This document shows, one piece after another, positions 15,504-23,387 of a DNA stretch of 50,679 bases. Made by a program: the position numbers and the translations under genes. The stretch covers positions 1 through 50,679 of the forward strand of contig JAKABA010000017.1 of the NCBI GenBank assembly GCA_021802115.1, written 5' to 3'. The first letter of the stretch is position 1, and each line of letters opens with the position of its first letter. Source of the DNA: a bacterium. GTDB lineage: Bacteria; Chloroflexota; Dormibacteria; UBA8260; Bog-877. The notes beneath the pieces are model-generated. The model was not told the origin of the DNA. It was given only the letters and a program-made list of their open reading frames with translations, and searched no databases.

Positions 15504-16214
15504 ATGGCCAACTCAACTCGCGCCGATCGAGAGGGGCCGGGAATGACGTCCCGGGTGTTCGTCCATGCACGTGTGCCGACCTCACTTGGATTGATTGCCG
15601 GTCTACTGATCCTGGCGGCGGCAGCAGCGGGATGCGCCTCGACAAATTCGAGCCGACCGGCAACTCCGAGGCATTTGCCTCGCCTGATTAGCTTCGCGCA
15701 CGGTGCCAGGCCGCATCTCGATACCGGCACGCCATCCAGTACCGTGCCCGGAGCTAGCGTCGCCCTCCAACCTCCATTCTCGGCCCTCTGGAGCGGAGCG
15801 CTAACTGGGCCCCAACCATCGAATTTGCTTCAGGAGATGCCCCATACTGTCACGACAAGCGTCGATCCCTTGGTCACGGTGTTCATGCGGAATGAGACGT
15901 CTTCAGTCGAAACAGTGAGCTACCAGCTTTTGATTACCGATGGTCGCCTACCGTTTACGCTGGGTGGTGATTCTACCGTCCCACCGAGTGCCTGGCCTCA
16001 GGTTGTCTGGAATTCGCAACAAGCGTTGCCTGATGGTACAAGCGAAATTACGCTTCAACCGGGACAGACAGCATCCGCCAGCATGGGATGGCCATCGGAC
16101 CTAGTGTCGTCACGTCCTGGCAACTTCTACGGAGTCGTCTACTTCTACGTCAACGGCTCTGTCTGGGGCGCCCCGACGCCATTCTTCTACTATGAGCCGC
16201 TGACCCTTCAGTAG
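15504..16214 (+). CDS. Predicted lipoprotein, cargo of the element
   Basis: A 236-residue secreted protein. A positively charged start, the hydrophobic run SLGLIAGLLILAAAA and lipobox AAAGC-AS mark a lipoprotein anchored outside the membrane. A Ser/Thr/Pro-rich linker follows. The folded part has beta-sandwich character (VTVFMRNETSSVETVSYQLLI and FYGVVYFYVNGSVWG). The start at 15504 is fixed by a promoter 6 nt upstream. Base composition is visibly less GC-rich than flanking genes, suggesting acquisition. No named family recognised. Confidence 0.72.
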   Translation: MANSTRADREGPGMTSRVFVHARVPTSLGLIAGLLILAAAAAGCASTNSSRPATPRHLPRLISFAHGARPHLDTGTPSSTVPGASVALQPPFSALWSGALTGPQPSNLLQEMPHTVTTSVDPLVTVFMRNETSSVETVSYQLLITDGRLPFTLGGDSTVPPSAWPQVVWNSQQALPDGTSEITLQPGQTASASMGWPSDLVSSRPGNFYGVVYFYVNGSVWGAPTPFFYYEPLTLQ

Positions 16215-16724
16215 TCCAGCCACCACCGCTTTGGGCGCTCTCGCGGCCGAGGTAGTTCGGTCACCACGTCGAAGCGCTTACTGGTTTGCCGACTGGCGAT
16301 GAGGATGTCCTGAGCGGCGTGGAATTTGGTCGGTGGTCCTGGGGCGGATGATACGCGTGAGGAGGGTGGCCCTGCGCGCGCCACAGGCGTGGTCAGGGGA
16401 TGGGTCGCTGCCTCTTGCCTGGGGTCAAGAGCAGGGGGTCTGGAGGTCATGAGAGGTGATTTGCGAGGCTCTACGGCCTTCTCAGCGGCGTGTTTTGGTC
16501 ACGGATGGCCGCAGGATGGCCAGGCGACCATGCTCGGGGCGGCGGTCGAAGTCCGCCCGAGCCGCGCCACCAGCGCCACGGCCAGGTCCACCAAGTGCTA
16601 ATGGCGCTGCCGAAGACCGCACCACCTCAACGACGACCAGCCGGGCAATCGGAAGGCTTTTAACAGAGCACTGATCGCAGCCAACCCGCCCAGTGAGGTG
16701 ACGACAGACACTCCGGTTCGACCA
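16215..16724. other. Non-coding stretch inside the element
   Basis: About 510 nt with no supported gene. A minus-strand frame at 16208-16450 ends with a plausible-looking peptide (DILIASRQTSKRFDVV) but has no recognised family, ribosome site or promoter, and overlaps the previous gene. It may be a remnant. Confidence 0.3.
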
Positions 16725-17234
16725 TTAAATAGCGTCACAAGACAGTCCGCTCCTGACGATCTTGCCAACGGCCACCGTCACGTTTACCCAGCCGTAGAAG
16801 TATGAGGTTCGTAGCGGACCCACGGCAAGGACGTAGTGCCCCGGTGGCAACGAGAATCGGAACTCTTGATGTCGCTTGACCGTCTGCGTAGTTACTTGGA
16901 CACTGGGAAGAACGAGTTTGACTCTATTGCTAGACACTGGTACGAGAGCTGCCGTGCCTCGCAGGACGATGACAGTGCCCGCCACATAGTCGGGCCACTT
17001 GATGTGCGTCGGCAACACCGCGGCGCAGACGTTGATCCCGCCGACGACCACGCCATAGCCGCTTGGGATTGCGATTGACGCGGTTGGTGATGGCGACGGG
17101 TGGGGGAGCGAACTGTTGGCGCAACCGGCTGCCGTGAGCAGGACGCCCATCATTAACGCCATCGCAAATGTGTGCGGTCTGAACCAAGTCAAGATGGGGA
17201 TGAGGCTACGCGTAGGTCGGCTACTTGGCAACAT
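16725..17234 (-). CDS. Predicted small lipoprotein, cargo of the element
   Basis: A 169-residue protein from ATG 17234 (a GTG at 17273 is an alternative). The signal peptide FAMALMMGVLLTAAGC-AN carries a clear lipobox. After a Pro/Ser linker the mature part looks like a single beta-sandwich; the segment FRFSLPPGHYVLAVG resembles carboxypeptidase-regulatory or PEGA-type modules. It is on the strand opposite the first lipoprotein. Its function is unknown, with surface binding most likely. Confidence 0.65.
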   Translation of the reverse strand: MLPSSRPTRSLIPILTWFRPHTFAMALMMGVLLTAAGCANSSLPHPSPSPTASIAIPSGYGVVVGGINVCAAVLPTHIKWPDYVAGTVIVLRGTAALVPVSSNRVKLVLPSVQVTTQTVKRHQEFRFSLPPGHYVLAVGPLRTSYFYGWVNVTVAVGKIVRSGLSCDAI

Positions 17235-17512
17235 GAGCCTGATCGACACCGGCCAAGACCGACCGTCGCCCACGGTAACGGCGGTTGCTCTCGGACCCAG
17301 GTCAGCGAGCTGTCGGGCAGAATGGCCAGACCACGTGCTGCGAGTTCAAGACCTGCGGTGCGTACGAGAGACCAGTGGTCTCAGCGCCATCCGAGGGTCT
17401 CTGTGGTGGCCTGGTGCCGGCGAACGGCGTGGCGACACCTGGACCTGACCCGGCACGACGGGACACCGATAGGCAAATCGCCGGCTCCTTGGGTTCGAGC
17501 CTGGCTAAGCAC

Positions 17513-18751
17513 TCAGCTTCCCACCGCGACCCACGTACGCTCGTTCGTCGTGCGCCAGAGGCCCGCTCCCGGGGCCAGCATCCATCCGTCCAGCGGTCCG
17601 GTGAACGAGAATACGGCTGCATTCCCACCGAGATTGACACCCGGGACGGCGGACCAAGAGTAACCGCCGTCTCTGCTGCCCGACAGCTCGTTGGTCGTCG
17701 CGATCCAGAGCTCCCCCGTCGGGCTCACGCCCAAGCTGGCGAAGTCCTGAGGGGGAAGGCCGGTGGGGTCCCGGGTGCCGAGCGCCGGCAGCAGCGCCCT
17801 GGGGAACCATGTCGCCCCGGCGTTTTGAGACACGTAGATGCCCTTGGGCGTCGAGCCGGCGGCCCCCGACCCTTCGCAGACGCTCACCATCGCGCCCGGG
17901 GCGCGTATCGCTATCGCGGCCATGCCGAACCATGGGTTCGAAGCGCACGGGGACTCGCGAGTTGTCCATGTGGAGCCAGCGTCGCTCGTGACCACGAGTG
18001 TCGACAGCCTGCCTGAAGTGATGGCATGGGTGACCGCCACAGCTGCCCACCCGGGCGCGGGGCCGAGAGCGAACGCGGTGAACGCGTCGACCGCAGGGAT
18101 GGGTAGTACGGAGCCCGGCTGCCAGGACGTCCCCGTGCCGGAGGTGTGCCAGAGGCGCCAGCTGCCCGAGGTGCCACCTGCTCGAGGCGAGGTGAGAGCC
18201 AGCGTCTCATTTCCAGACACGCCGAGGCCAGCCACCGGGCTTCCGAGTTGGCTCAACGTCCATTGCCTGCCACCATCACTGGTTCCGGCCAGCATCCCGT
18301 TTCCTGCGACCCAGCCCGACGTGATCGTAGTGAACGCCACTGAGGAGGCCCGGCCGAGTGAGGTCCGCACCACCTTTGGCAACTGTGACCCTTCCACCGT
18401 CCATGTGGTTCCCGCATTCCTCGTGACGGCGAGCCGCCCCGGGTACGGTTCGGGGCTGGTCTGGATGCCTCCGAGCCGGGAACGGTGCTGAGCGCAGATG
18501 ACCGTCGAAAGGGTAACGCCTATGCCAACCGATGGGCTGAGGAAGTCGATCGAGGCGAGGTACTCGGACGGCACGCGCGACCCAACCCTGAGTATCGTCG
18601 GGTGCTTCGCGCAAGGTGGCGGGCCGAGGATCGCCGATGCGCTGGTGTCTGATGGGATCGAGCCCTCGGGCCCTGACGGCGCCCCGGCACAGCCGGTAGC
18701 AAACAGTAGCAGGGCGGCCGTGAAGCCAGCCGTAAGCCCCCGCACTAACAC
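17513..18751 (-). CDS. Lipoprotein with BNR/sortilin-like beta-propeller, cargo of the element
   Basis: A 412-residue lipoprotein from GTG 18751, which has AGGAGG 5 nt upstream. The signal peptide ends FATGC-AG. The mature part is a beta-propeller built from Asp-box repeats: TRNAGTTWT, SDGGRQWT, SDAGSTWTT, SQNAGATWF and SRDGGYSWS are spaced through the chain. Such propellers occur in sialidase-like, YCF48-like and sortilin-type proteins. No catalytic signature was found, so binding rather than hydrolysis is more likely. It lies next to the right arm of the element, so its promoter must overlap the recombination region. Confidence 0.8.
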   Translation of the reverse strand: MLVRGLTAGFTAALLLFATGCAGAPSGPEGSIPSDTSASAILGPPPCAKHPTILRVGSRVPSEYLASIDFLSPSVGIGVTLSTVICAQHRSRLGGIQTSPEPYPGRLAVTRNAGTTWTVEGSQLPKVVRTSLGRASSVAFTTITSGWVAGNGMLAGTSDGGRQWTLSQLGSPVAGLGVSGNETLALTSPRAGGTSGSWRLWHTSGTGTSWQPGSVLPIPAVDAFTAFALGPAPGWAAVAVTHAITSGRLSTLVVTSDAGSTWTTRESPCASNPWFGMAAIAIRAPGAMVSVCEGSGAAGSTPKGIYVSQNAGATWFPRALLPALGTRDPTGLPPQDFASLGVSPTGELWIATTNELSGSRDGGYSWSAVPGVNLGGNAAVFSFTGPLDGWMLAPGAGLWRTTNERTWVAVGS

Positions 18752-18956
18752 CTCGACCTCCTGCAAGCAACCGTCGCGGGCTACCAGGCCATGGACCCTG
18801 CTATGTGATGGAACGACGCTCGCCGGGACTGTGTTTCAGCCCCGATGCCTCCCGCACCGGCCTGGTCAGCCTTCATGGTCGCCAGTGGCCCGGTTCCCAT
18901 GGCCGCCAACAGTCCTCCCACCTCCGCGCGACTGGCAGCGCCAACATGGCGAGGAC

Positions 18957-18980
18957 TTGACACCCTATTTGACACCCTAT
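18957..18980. repeat. Right arm-type site: TTGACACCCTAT in tandem
   Basis: Identical over 24 nt, and in the same orientation, to 11150-11173. It lies 103 nt inside attR, in non-coding DNA. A perfect 6-3-6 inverted repeat (CGTACC-cga-GGTACG, 19012-19026) lies between it and attR and may be an additional protein site. Confidence 0.7.
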
Positions 18981-19083
18981 CCGGCGAACATAGGCGGATT
19001 TCGGCGTACGTCGTACCCGAGGTACGCCTCGTCTTCTAATACGAAATGGTCACCGGCGCACCCTCACGTACAGTTCACTGGCA

Positions 19084-19105
19084 AATCCGCCCTTCCCGAC
19101 CAGGG
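19084..19105 (+). repeat. attR: 22-bp direct repeat of the tRNA-Pro 3' end
   Basis: Perfect copy of 11068-11089, including the acceptor stem and CCA of tRNA-Pro but none of the rest of the tRNA. It marks the right junction of the element with the chromosome. Confidence 0.92.
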
Positions 19106-19218
19106 CCAACCAGAGCCCCGGTGTGTGAGACGGCCACGCTGTAGTCACATCTGCCCCGGTCGGTTCGGCAGCTTGGCCACCGAGGCGACCGCTACGGCCA
19201 CGCTCAGCAGACCAAGAG

Positions 19219-19506
19219 TTGCTTCGCAGCGCGGAGAGGGACACTCAAGCCGCGGCACGAGATATCGCCAAGGGGTGGCTTCGTACCGACGGCGGTGAGA
19301 TCAGGCCGGGATCGAGCCAGGACGACACCGTCGTGGTCACCAGGACCGGTGCCCCAGCGGGAGAGGCGACGCCCGTGCCGTTGCGCCGCTTCGCGCTCGC
19401 CGATGCCGCAATCGCCATGCTCCGCACAGCTCCGGGTATCGATCTGACCCGGCTTGGGGCCGACCTCGACAGCGTGGTGTCGCAGGACCCCCGCGCGCGC
19501 GCCTGA
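19219..19506 (+). CDS. Possible Phd/YefM-like antitoxin, perhaps degenerate
   Basis: A 95-residue frame from TTG. The segment TVVVTRTGAPAGEATPV resembles the Phd/YefM core (TVVVTRRGKPVA-x-L-x-PV), and the acidic end DLTRLGADLDSVVSQDP resembles toxin-binding tails. It lies directly before a decayed PIN toxin, the usual order. The N-terminal helix region is irregular and no ribosome site is evident, so this gene may itself be decaying. Family assignment is tentative. Confidence 0.4.
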   Translation: MLRSAERDTQAAARDIAKGWLRTDGGEIRPGSSQDDTVVVTRTGAPAGEATPVPLRRFALADAAIAMLRTAPGIDLTRLGADLDSVVSQDPRARA

Positions 19507-19520
19507 TGCCCAACCTGCCC

Positions 19521-19745
19521 CGTGTGACTCATCGACACCTTCTCCGTCATCGATCTTGACCGGTCCTGTGCAGGGCACCTCCCCCTCAAGCCGACGGTCA
19601 CCGCGATCCCCCGCGGCGGAACTCGCCGGCGTGGCTCACGCGACCGGCGACCCGGCCTAGAGAGCGCGCCGACAGGGTCGGTCGCAGTAGCCGGAAGCCG
19701 TCTTCGACTTCCCGCCCGGCGGGGGAAAGTGGGCTGGAGCGTCTG
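19521..19745 (+). pseudogene. Decayed VapC-like PIN-domain toxin
   Basis: Fragments of a PIN toxin appear in order across different frames. LIDTFSVIDLDR (PIN motif with first acidic residues) and PTVTAI are in one frame. After a frameshift come AELAGVAHATGDPA, a stop, then RARRQGR, another stop, and EAVFDFPP. This matches the linear order in actinobacterial VapC proteins (AELAAG...DPAERARRQ...EAVFDPLPF). At least one frameshift near 19610 and two in-frame stops make it non-functional. It lies about 420 nt outside attR on the chromosome. Confidence 0.65.
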
Positions 19746-20177
19746 GTCGAATCTGACCAGCTGAGTCAGCCAAGGAGCGCGGAACTCCGGCATCGCATGT
19801 CCTCACGGCAGCTGCCTCGGGTGCCTCCGCGCCCCCGGGCCCCCGGTCCGCAGTCGCCACCCGAAGCGCTTTGAGGGCCGTCGACAGCTCCTCGAAGTCG
19901 CCGCGGCTGGTTCCACCCGCCGGCCTGCGCCCTGCCCTCGGGGAGGAGCTCTGGCGGGCCTCCGGAGGCATGGAGATGCCGGTGCAGCCGACCGCGCCCC
20001 GCCCCGCCACGGGGTTCAGCGTGAACGCGAGCGTTGGATGCGGCTCCCGACCGCAGTCACATCCATCCGAGCGTCCGCCAAGGGCACCGGCGAGCTGAGG
20101 TCGGGGACCGTGACGCACCCGCTACTCCCCCATCACACGATCCCGCAAGTTCCGACCGTAGACTCCGCCACAAGCCG
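19746..20177. other. Non-coding stretch before the GGDEF/EAL gene
   Basis: About 430 nt with no supported gene. TAGACT at 20159-20164 is the only candidate -10 box for the downstream gene; no matching -35 was seen. Confidence 0.3.
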
Positions 20178-23100
20178 ATGTCAATGCCAAGCCGGGCGGG
20201 CCGGATGGACCCAGGTCGACAGCCGACAGCTGCCGAGCTCGACGCCATCCTCGGGGAGCTGTTCGAGCAGGCAACACTCCCCATGGCCGTGATCGGCTTC
20301 GATCACCTCCTAAAGCGGGTGAACGCCGCCTACTGCCAGCTCCTGCAGCGCCGCCCCTCCGAGCTTCTGGGCACCCACATCCTCGAGCTCACCCACCCCG
20401 AGGACCGCAGGGCGAGCCAGATCGCCTCGTGGCGCGCGCGGCGAGGCCGGCCGGCTCGGAGCATTCCCAAGCGCTACCTGCTCCCCGACGGCGGCTGGGT
20501 CTGGGCGCGGATCACCACCATCCTGCTCAGGGACCACGCCGGAGAGCCGCTCTGCGTCCTCACCCAGGCGGAGGATGCCAGCCACGAGGAACGCCTTAGG
20601 CGCCAGGTGCTGCAGCTGAGCCAGATCCAGCTGGCCCTGGCCGAGAGCAGCGAGGCGATGCTGCGGGCCCAGAGCGTGCAGGAGCTGTGGGAGAAGACCT
20701 GCCGGATCGCGGTCGAGCGGGGTGGTCTCGACATGGCCTGGGTCGGCCGGATCCGAGAGGACGGCACGGTGGTCCCGGATGTGCACTGGGGCTCCCGAGA
20801 TGAGTACCTGCAGACCCTCAGGGCCTCCATCCACGCGGATGACCCGGAGGGACAGGGCCCCGTCGGAGTGGCGGTGCGCTCGGGGGCCCCGGCCGTGTTC
20901 CAGGACATCCTGGGAGATTCGCGCTTCGCCCCCTGGCGCGACCGGGCGATCAACGCTGGATTTCGGGGCGTGGCTGCCTTCCCGATGAGACACGGCGGAG
21001 CTCCAGCCGGAGTGCTGGCGGTCCACGTGGCCCAGCCCAACTTCTTCGACCCCGAGACCACCGAGCTGCTGGAGCGGCTGGCGAACACCCTCGAGTACGC
21101 GTGGGAGGCCTTCGGGCTTCGCGCCCGGGCGGAACGCTCAGCGCGGGAGGTGGCCGACAGCCTCGACCGCTTCCAGCACGTGTTCCAGAGCAGCAGCATC
21201 GCGATCTGCATCACCGACCTGGAGATGAACATGCTCCAGCTGAACCAAGCGATGTGTGATCTGCTTCAGAGTGCGGAGGAGCCGCTGCTGCAGCGGAGCC
21301 TCCTCGAGTTCGTGGCAGATGCACAACGAGAACAGGTGGTGCTGAACGCGCGCCCCCTCGTGGACCTGCGGAGGGAGTACATCCCGGCGTGGGAGCTGGC
21401 GATGCTCACGACCAGCGGCCTGCCACTGCGAGTCCGCATCTCCGCCAACGCGATGCCGGAGTCCGCCACCCGCGGCAGATATCTGGTCTGGCAGGCTCAG
21501 GATGTCACCGCCCAGCGCCAGGCCGAGGAGCTTGCGGACCGCCGGACCGCCCAGCAGGCGGCGGTGGCGGACCTGGGCAGGATGGCGCTGCAGACTGCCG
21601 ACGTGAAGGCGCTGAGCCAGGACTGCGCCACCCTGATGGCGCAGCATCTGGGGACGGACAAGGCCTCGGTGCTGCGCTGGAACCCAGCCCACGAGTCCTT
21701 CCTGGTTACCTCGGGGGTGGGCTGGGAACCCGGGGTGGTGGGGGGAGCCCTGATCCCCGGCGGCAAGGGCTCGCTTTCGGGGTTCGCCCTGACGTCCCAG
21801 GCCCCGGTCATAGTCGCCGACACCACCACCGAGGCCCGGTTCGATGCCACGGCACTAACCCGCGACTTCGGGGTCAGGTCGGCGCTGGCGGTTCCGATCT
21901 GGACCGGGGAGCGGTACTACGGCGTGCTGGCCGCCTTCACCTCCCACGTGCATACCTTCAGTCCGGACGAGATCAACTTCGCCGAGGGGATCGCCAACGT
22001 GCTGGGGGCCGCCATCGCCAGATCCGAGGCGGAGATCGCCATCCAGCGCCAGGCGCTTCACGACTCTCTGACCGGCCTTCCCAACCGGGTCCTCCTTCTG
22101 GATCGGATCGGCCTCAGCCTGGAACGGATGCGCCGCGACCGCCAGCCGATCGCGGTCATGTTCCTCGACATCGACCGCTTCAAGATGGTCAACGACAGCA
22201 TGGGCCACGCGGTCGGGGACGAGGTCCTGCGCGCGGTGGCGCGCCGCCTGACCAACTCTCTTCGCCCCACCGACACCATCGCCAGGGTCGGGGGGGATGA
22301 GTTCGTCATCCTCTGCGACGACCTCGACTCGGAAGCCGCCGCCACCCTCATGGCGGACCGCCTGGTGAGAGTCGTGGAAGCGCCCATCTCAATCGAGGAT
22401 CGCGAGGTCGTGGTCACCGCCAGCATCGGGCTGGTGATCACCGGCGACGAGGATCAGGGGCCGGAGGTGCTGCTCCGAGACTCCGACATCGCCATGTACC
22501 ACGCCAAGTCAGCCGGGGGTCGGCGGTCGGTACCCTTCGCGCCCGAGATGGCGGAGGTCTTCGGCGAGCGCATCAAGGTCGAGGTGGAGCTACACCACGC
22601 GCTCGAGCGGAACCAGTTGGTCGTCCACTACCAACCCGCAGTCAGCCTCCGCTCGGGCGAGATTGTCGGCGCAGAGGCCCTGGTGCGCTGGAACCATCCG
22701 GTGAGAGGCATGGTCCCGCCGGCCCAGTTCATCCCCCTCGCCGAGGAGACCGGGACCATCCACGAGATCGGGGCATGGGTGCTAAGGCAGGCGTGCCACG
22801 CCGCCCGCAGATGGAGTGACCTGCGCCCAGGCAGCCGCTTCTCGATCTCCGTCAACGTGTCGGCACGCCAGCTCCAGACCGCCGATCTGGCCCATCAGGT
22901 GGCGGCCATCCTGGACGATGCGCGCCTGCCGCCTGCGCAACTCTGCGTCGAGATCACCGAGACCGCGGTGCTGGCGGACTCGCTCACGGCCATCTCCGGC
23001 ATCGGCGCCCTGCGCGAGCTGGGAGTTTCGATCTCGGTGGACGACTTCGGGACCGGCTACTCCTCGGTGTCCCATCTCAAGCGCTTCCAGCTGCAGGAGC

Positions 23101-23345
23101 TCAAGATCGACAAGTCCTTCATCGACGGGATCACCGAGAATCCCAAGGATGCGGCGATCGTCGGCGGCCTGATCCAGCTGGCCCACTCCGTCGGGCTGTG
23201 GGTGGCGGCGGAGGGGGTGGAGACCGCGCCCCAGCGCCGGGCGCTGGAGGAACTGGGCTGTGACGTTGCCCAGGGCTATCTCATGTCCCGGCCAGTACCG
23301 GAGCAGGAGTTCGAGCGACTCTGGGTCGGCGCCGCCCGTCTCTGA
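20178..23345 (+). CDS. PAS/GAF sensor diguanylate cyclase-phosphodiesterase (GGDEF-EAL)
   Basis: A protein of about 1055 residues with, in order, PAS, GAF, PAS, GAF, GGDEF and EAL domains and no membrane segment, so it is a cytoplasmic sensor. The cyclase motif GGDEF is intact at residues 705-709 and an RxxD inhibitory site (RPTD) sits five residues before it. The EAL domain keeps E833-A-L, SVNVSARQL, EITETAVL, DDFGTGYSS, KIDKSF and AEGVET, so phosphodiesterase activity is also plausible. The protein could make or break c-di-GMP. Start 20178 is uncertain (20184 and 20205 are alternatives); a TTG at 20034 is less likely because the extra N-terminus looks non-coding. Confidence 0.93.
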   Translation: MSMPSRAGRMDPGRQPTAAELDAILGELFEQATLPMAVIGFDHLLKRVNAAYCQLLQRRPSELLGTHILELTHPEDRRASQIASWRARRGRPARSIPKRYLLPDGGWVWARITTILLRDHAGEPLCVLTQAEDASHEERLRRQVLQLSQIQLALAESSEAMLRAQSVQELWEKTCRIAVERGGLDMAWVGRIREDGTVVPDVHWGSRDEYLQTLRASIHADDPEGQGPVGVAVRSGAPAVFQDILGDSRFAPWRDRAINAGFRGVAAFPMRHGGAPAGVLAVHVAQPNFFDPETTELLERLANTLEYAWEAFGLRARAERSAREVADSLDRFQHVFQSSSIAICITDLEMNMLQLNQAMCDLLQSAEEPLLQRSLLEFVADAQREQVVLNARPLVDLRREYIPAWELAMLTTSGLPLRVRISANAMPESATRGRYLVWQAQDVTAQRQAEELADRRTAQQAAVADLGRMALQTADVKALSQDCATLMAQHLGTDKASVLRWNPAHESFLVTSGVGWEPGVVGGALIPGGKGSLSGFALTSQAPVIVADTTTEARFDATALTRDFGVRSALAVPIWTGERYYGVLAAFTSHVHTFSPDEINFAEGIANVLGAAIARSEAEIAIQRQALHDSLTGLPNRVLLLDRIGLSLERMRRDRQPIAVMFLDIDRFKMVNDSMGHAVGDEVLRAVARRLTNSLRPTDTIARVGGDEFVILCDDLDSEAAATLMADRLVRVVEAPISIEDREVVVTASIGLVITGDEDQGPEVLLRDSDIAMYHAKSAGGRRSVPFAPEMAEVFGERIKVEVELHHALERNQLVVHYQPAVSLRSGEIVGAEALVRWNHPVRGMVPPAQFIPLAEETGTIHEIGAWVLRQACHAARRWSDLRPGSRFSISVNVSARQLQTADLAHQVAAILDDARLPPAQLCVEITETAVLADSLTAISGIGALRELGVSISVDDFGTGYSSVSHLKRFQLQELKIDKSFIDGITENPKDAAIVGGLIQLAHSVGLWVAAEGVETAPQRRALEELGCDVAQGYLMSRPVPEQEFERLWVGAARL

Positions 23346-23387
23346 AGGGCGACCAACGGCGAGCCCTACTCCCCCACCTCCTACCTG

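Larger units (their letters stand above)
11068..19105. mobile_element. Integrative element in tRNA-Pro (int/xis/rep/GntR, lipoprotein cargo)
   Basis: About 8.0 kb bounded by identical 22-bp repeats, the left one being the tRNA-Pro 3' end. Next to the left end lies a tyrosine integrase, then excisionase, a replication initiator and an unknown ORF in one overlapping operon. A GntR/HutC regulator follows, then three lipoprotein genes. The gene set resembles actinomycete integrative elements of the pSAM2 type (int-xis-rep with a GntR regulator), but no FtsK-like translocase, relaxase or capsid gene is visible. It is therefore probably non-self-transmissible, mobilisable or a satellite. The 15504 and 16725 cargo genes look visibly less GC-rich than the chromosome. 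Confidence 0.88.

Noticed and set aside
16208..16450. 80-residue minus-strand frame with plausible C-terminus
   Set aside because: No ribosome site, promoter or family; overlaps the preceding gene. Kept only as a possible remnant.
17285..18016. Plus-strand frame opposite the propeller lipoprotein
   Set aside because: The minus strand shows a signal peptide, lipobox and five Asp-box repeats; the plus frame shows nothing.
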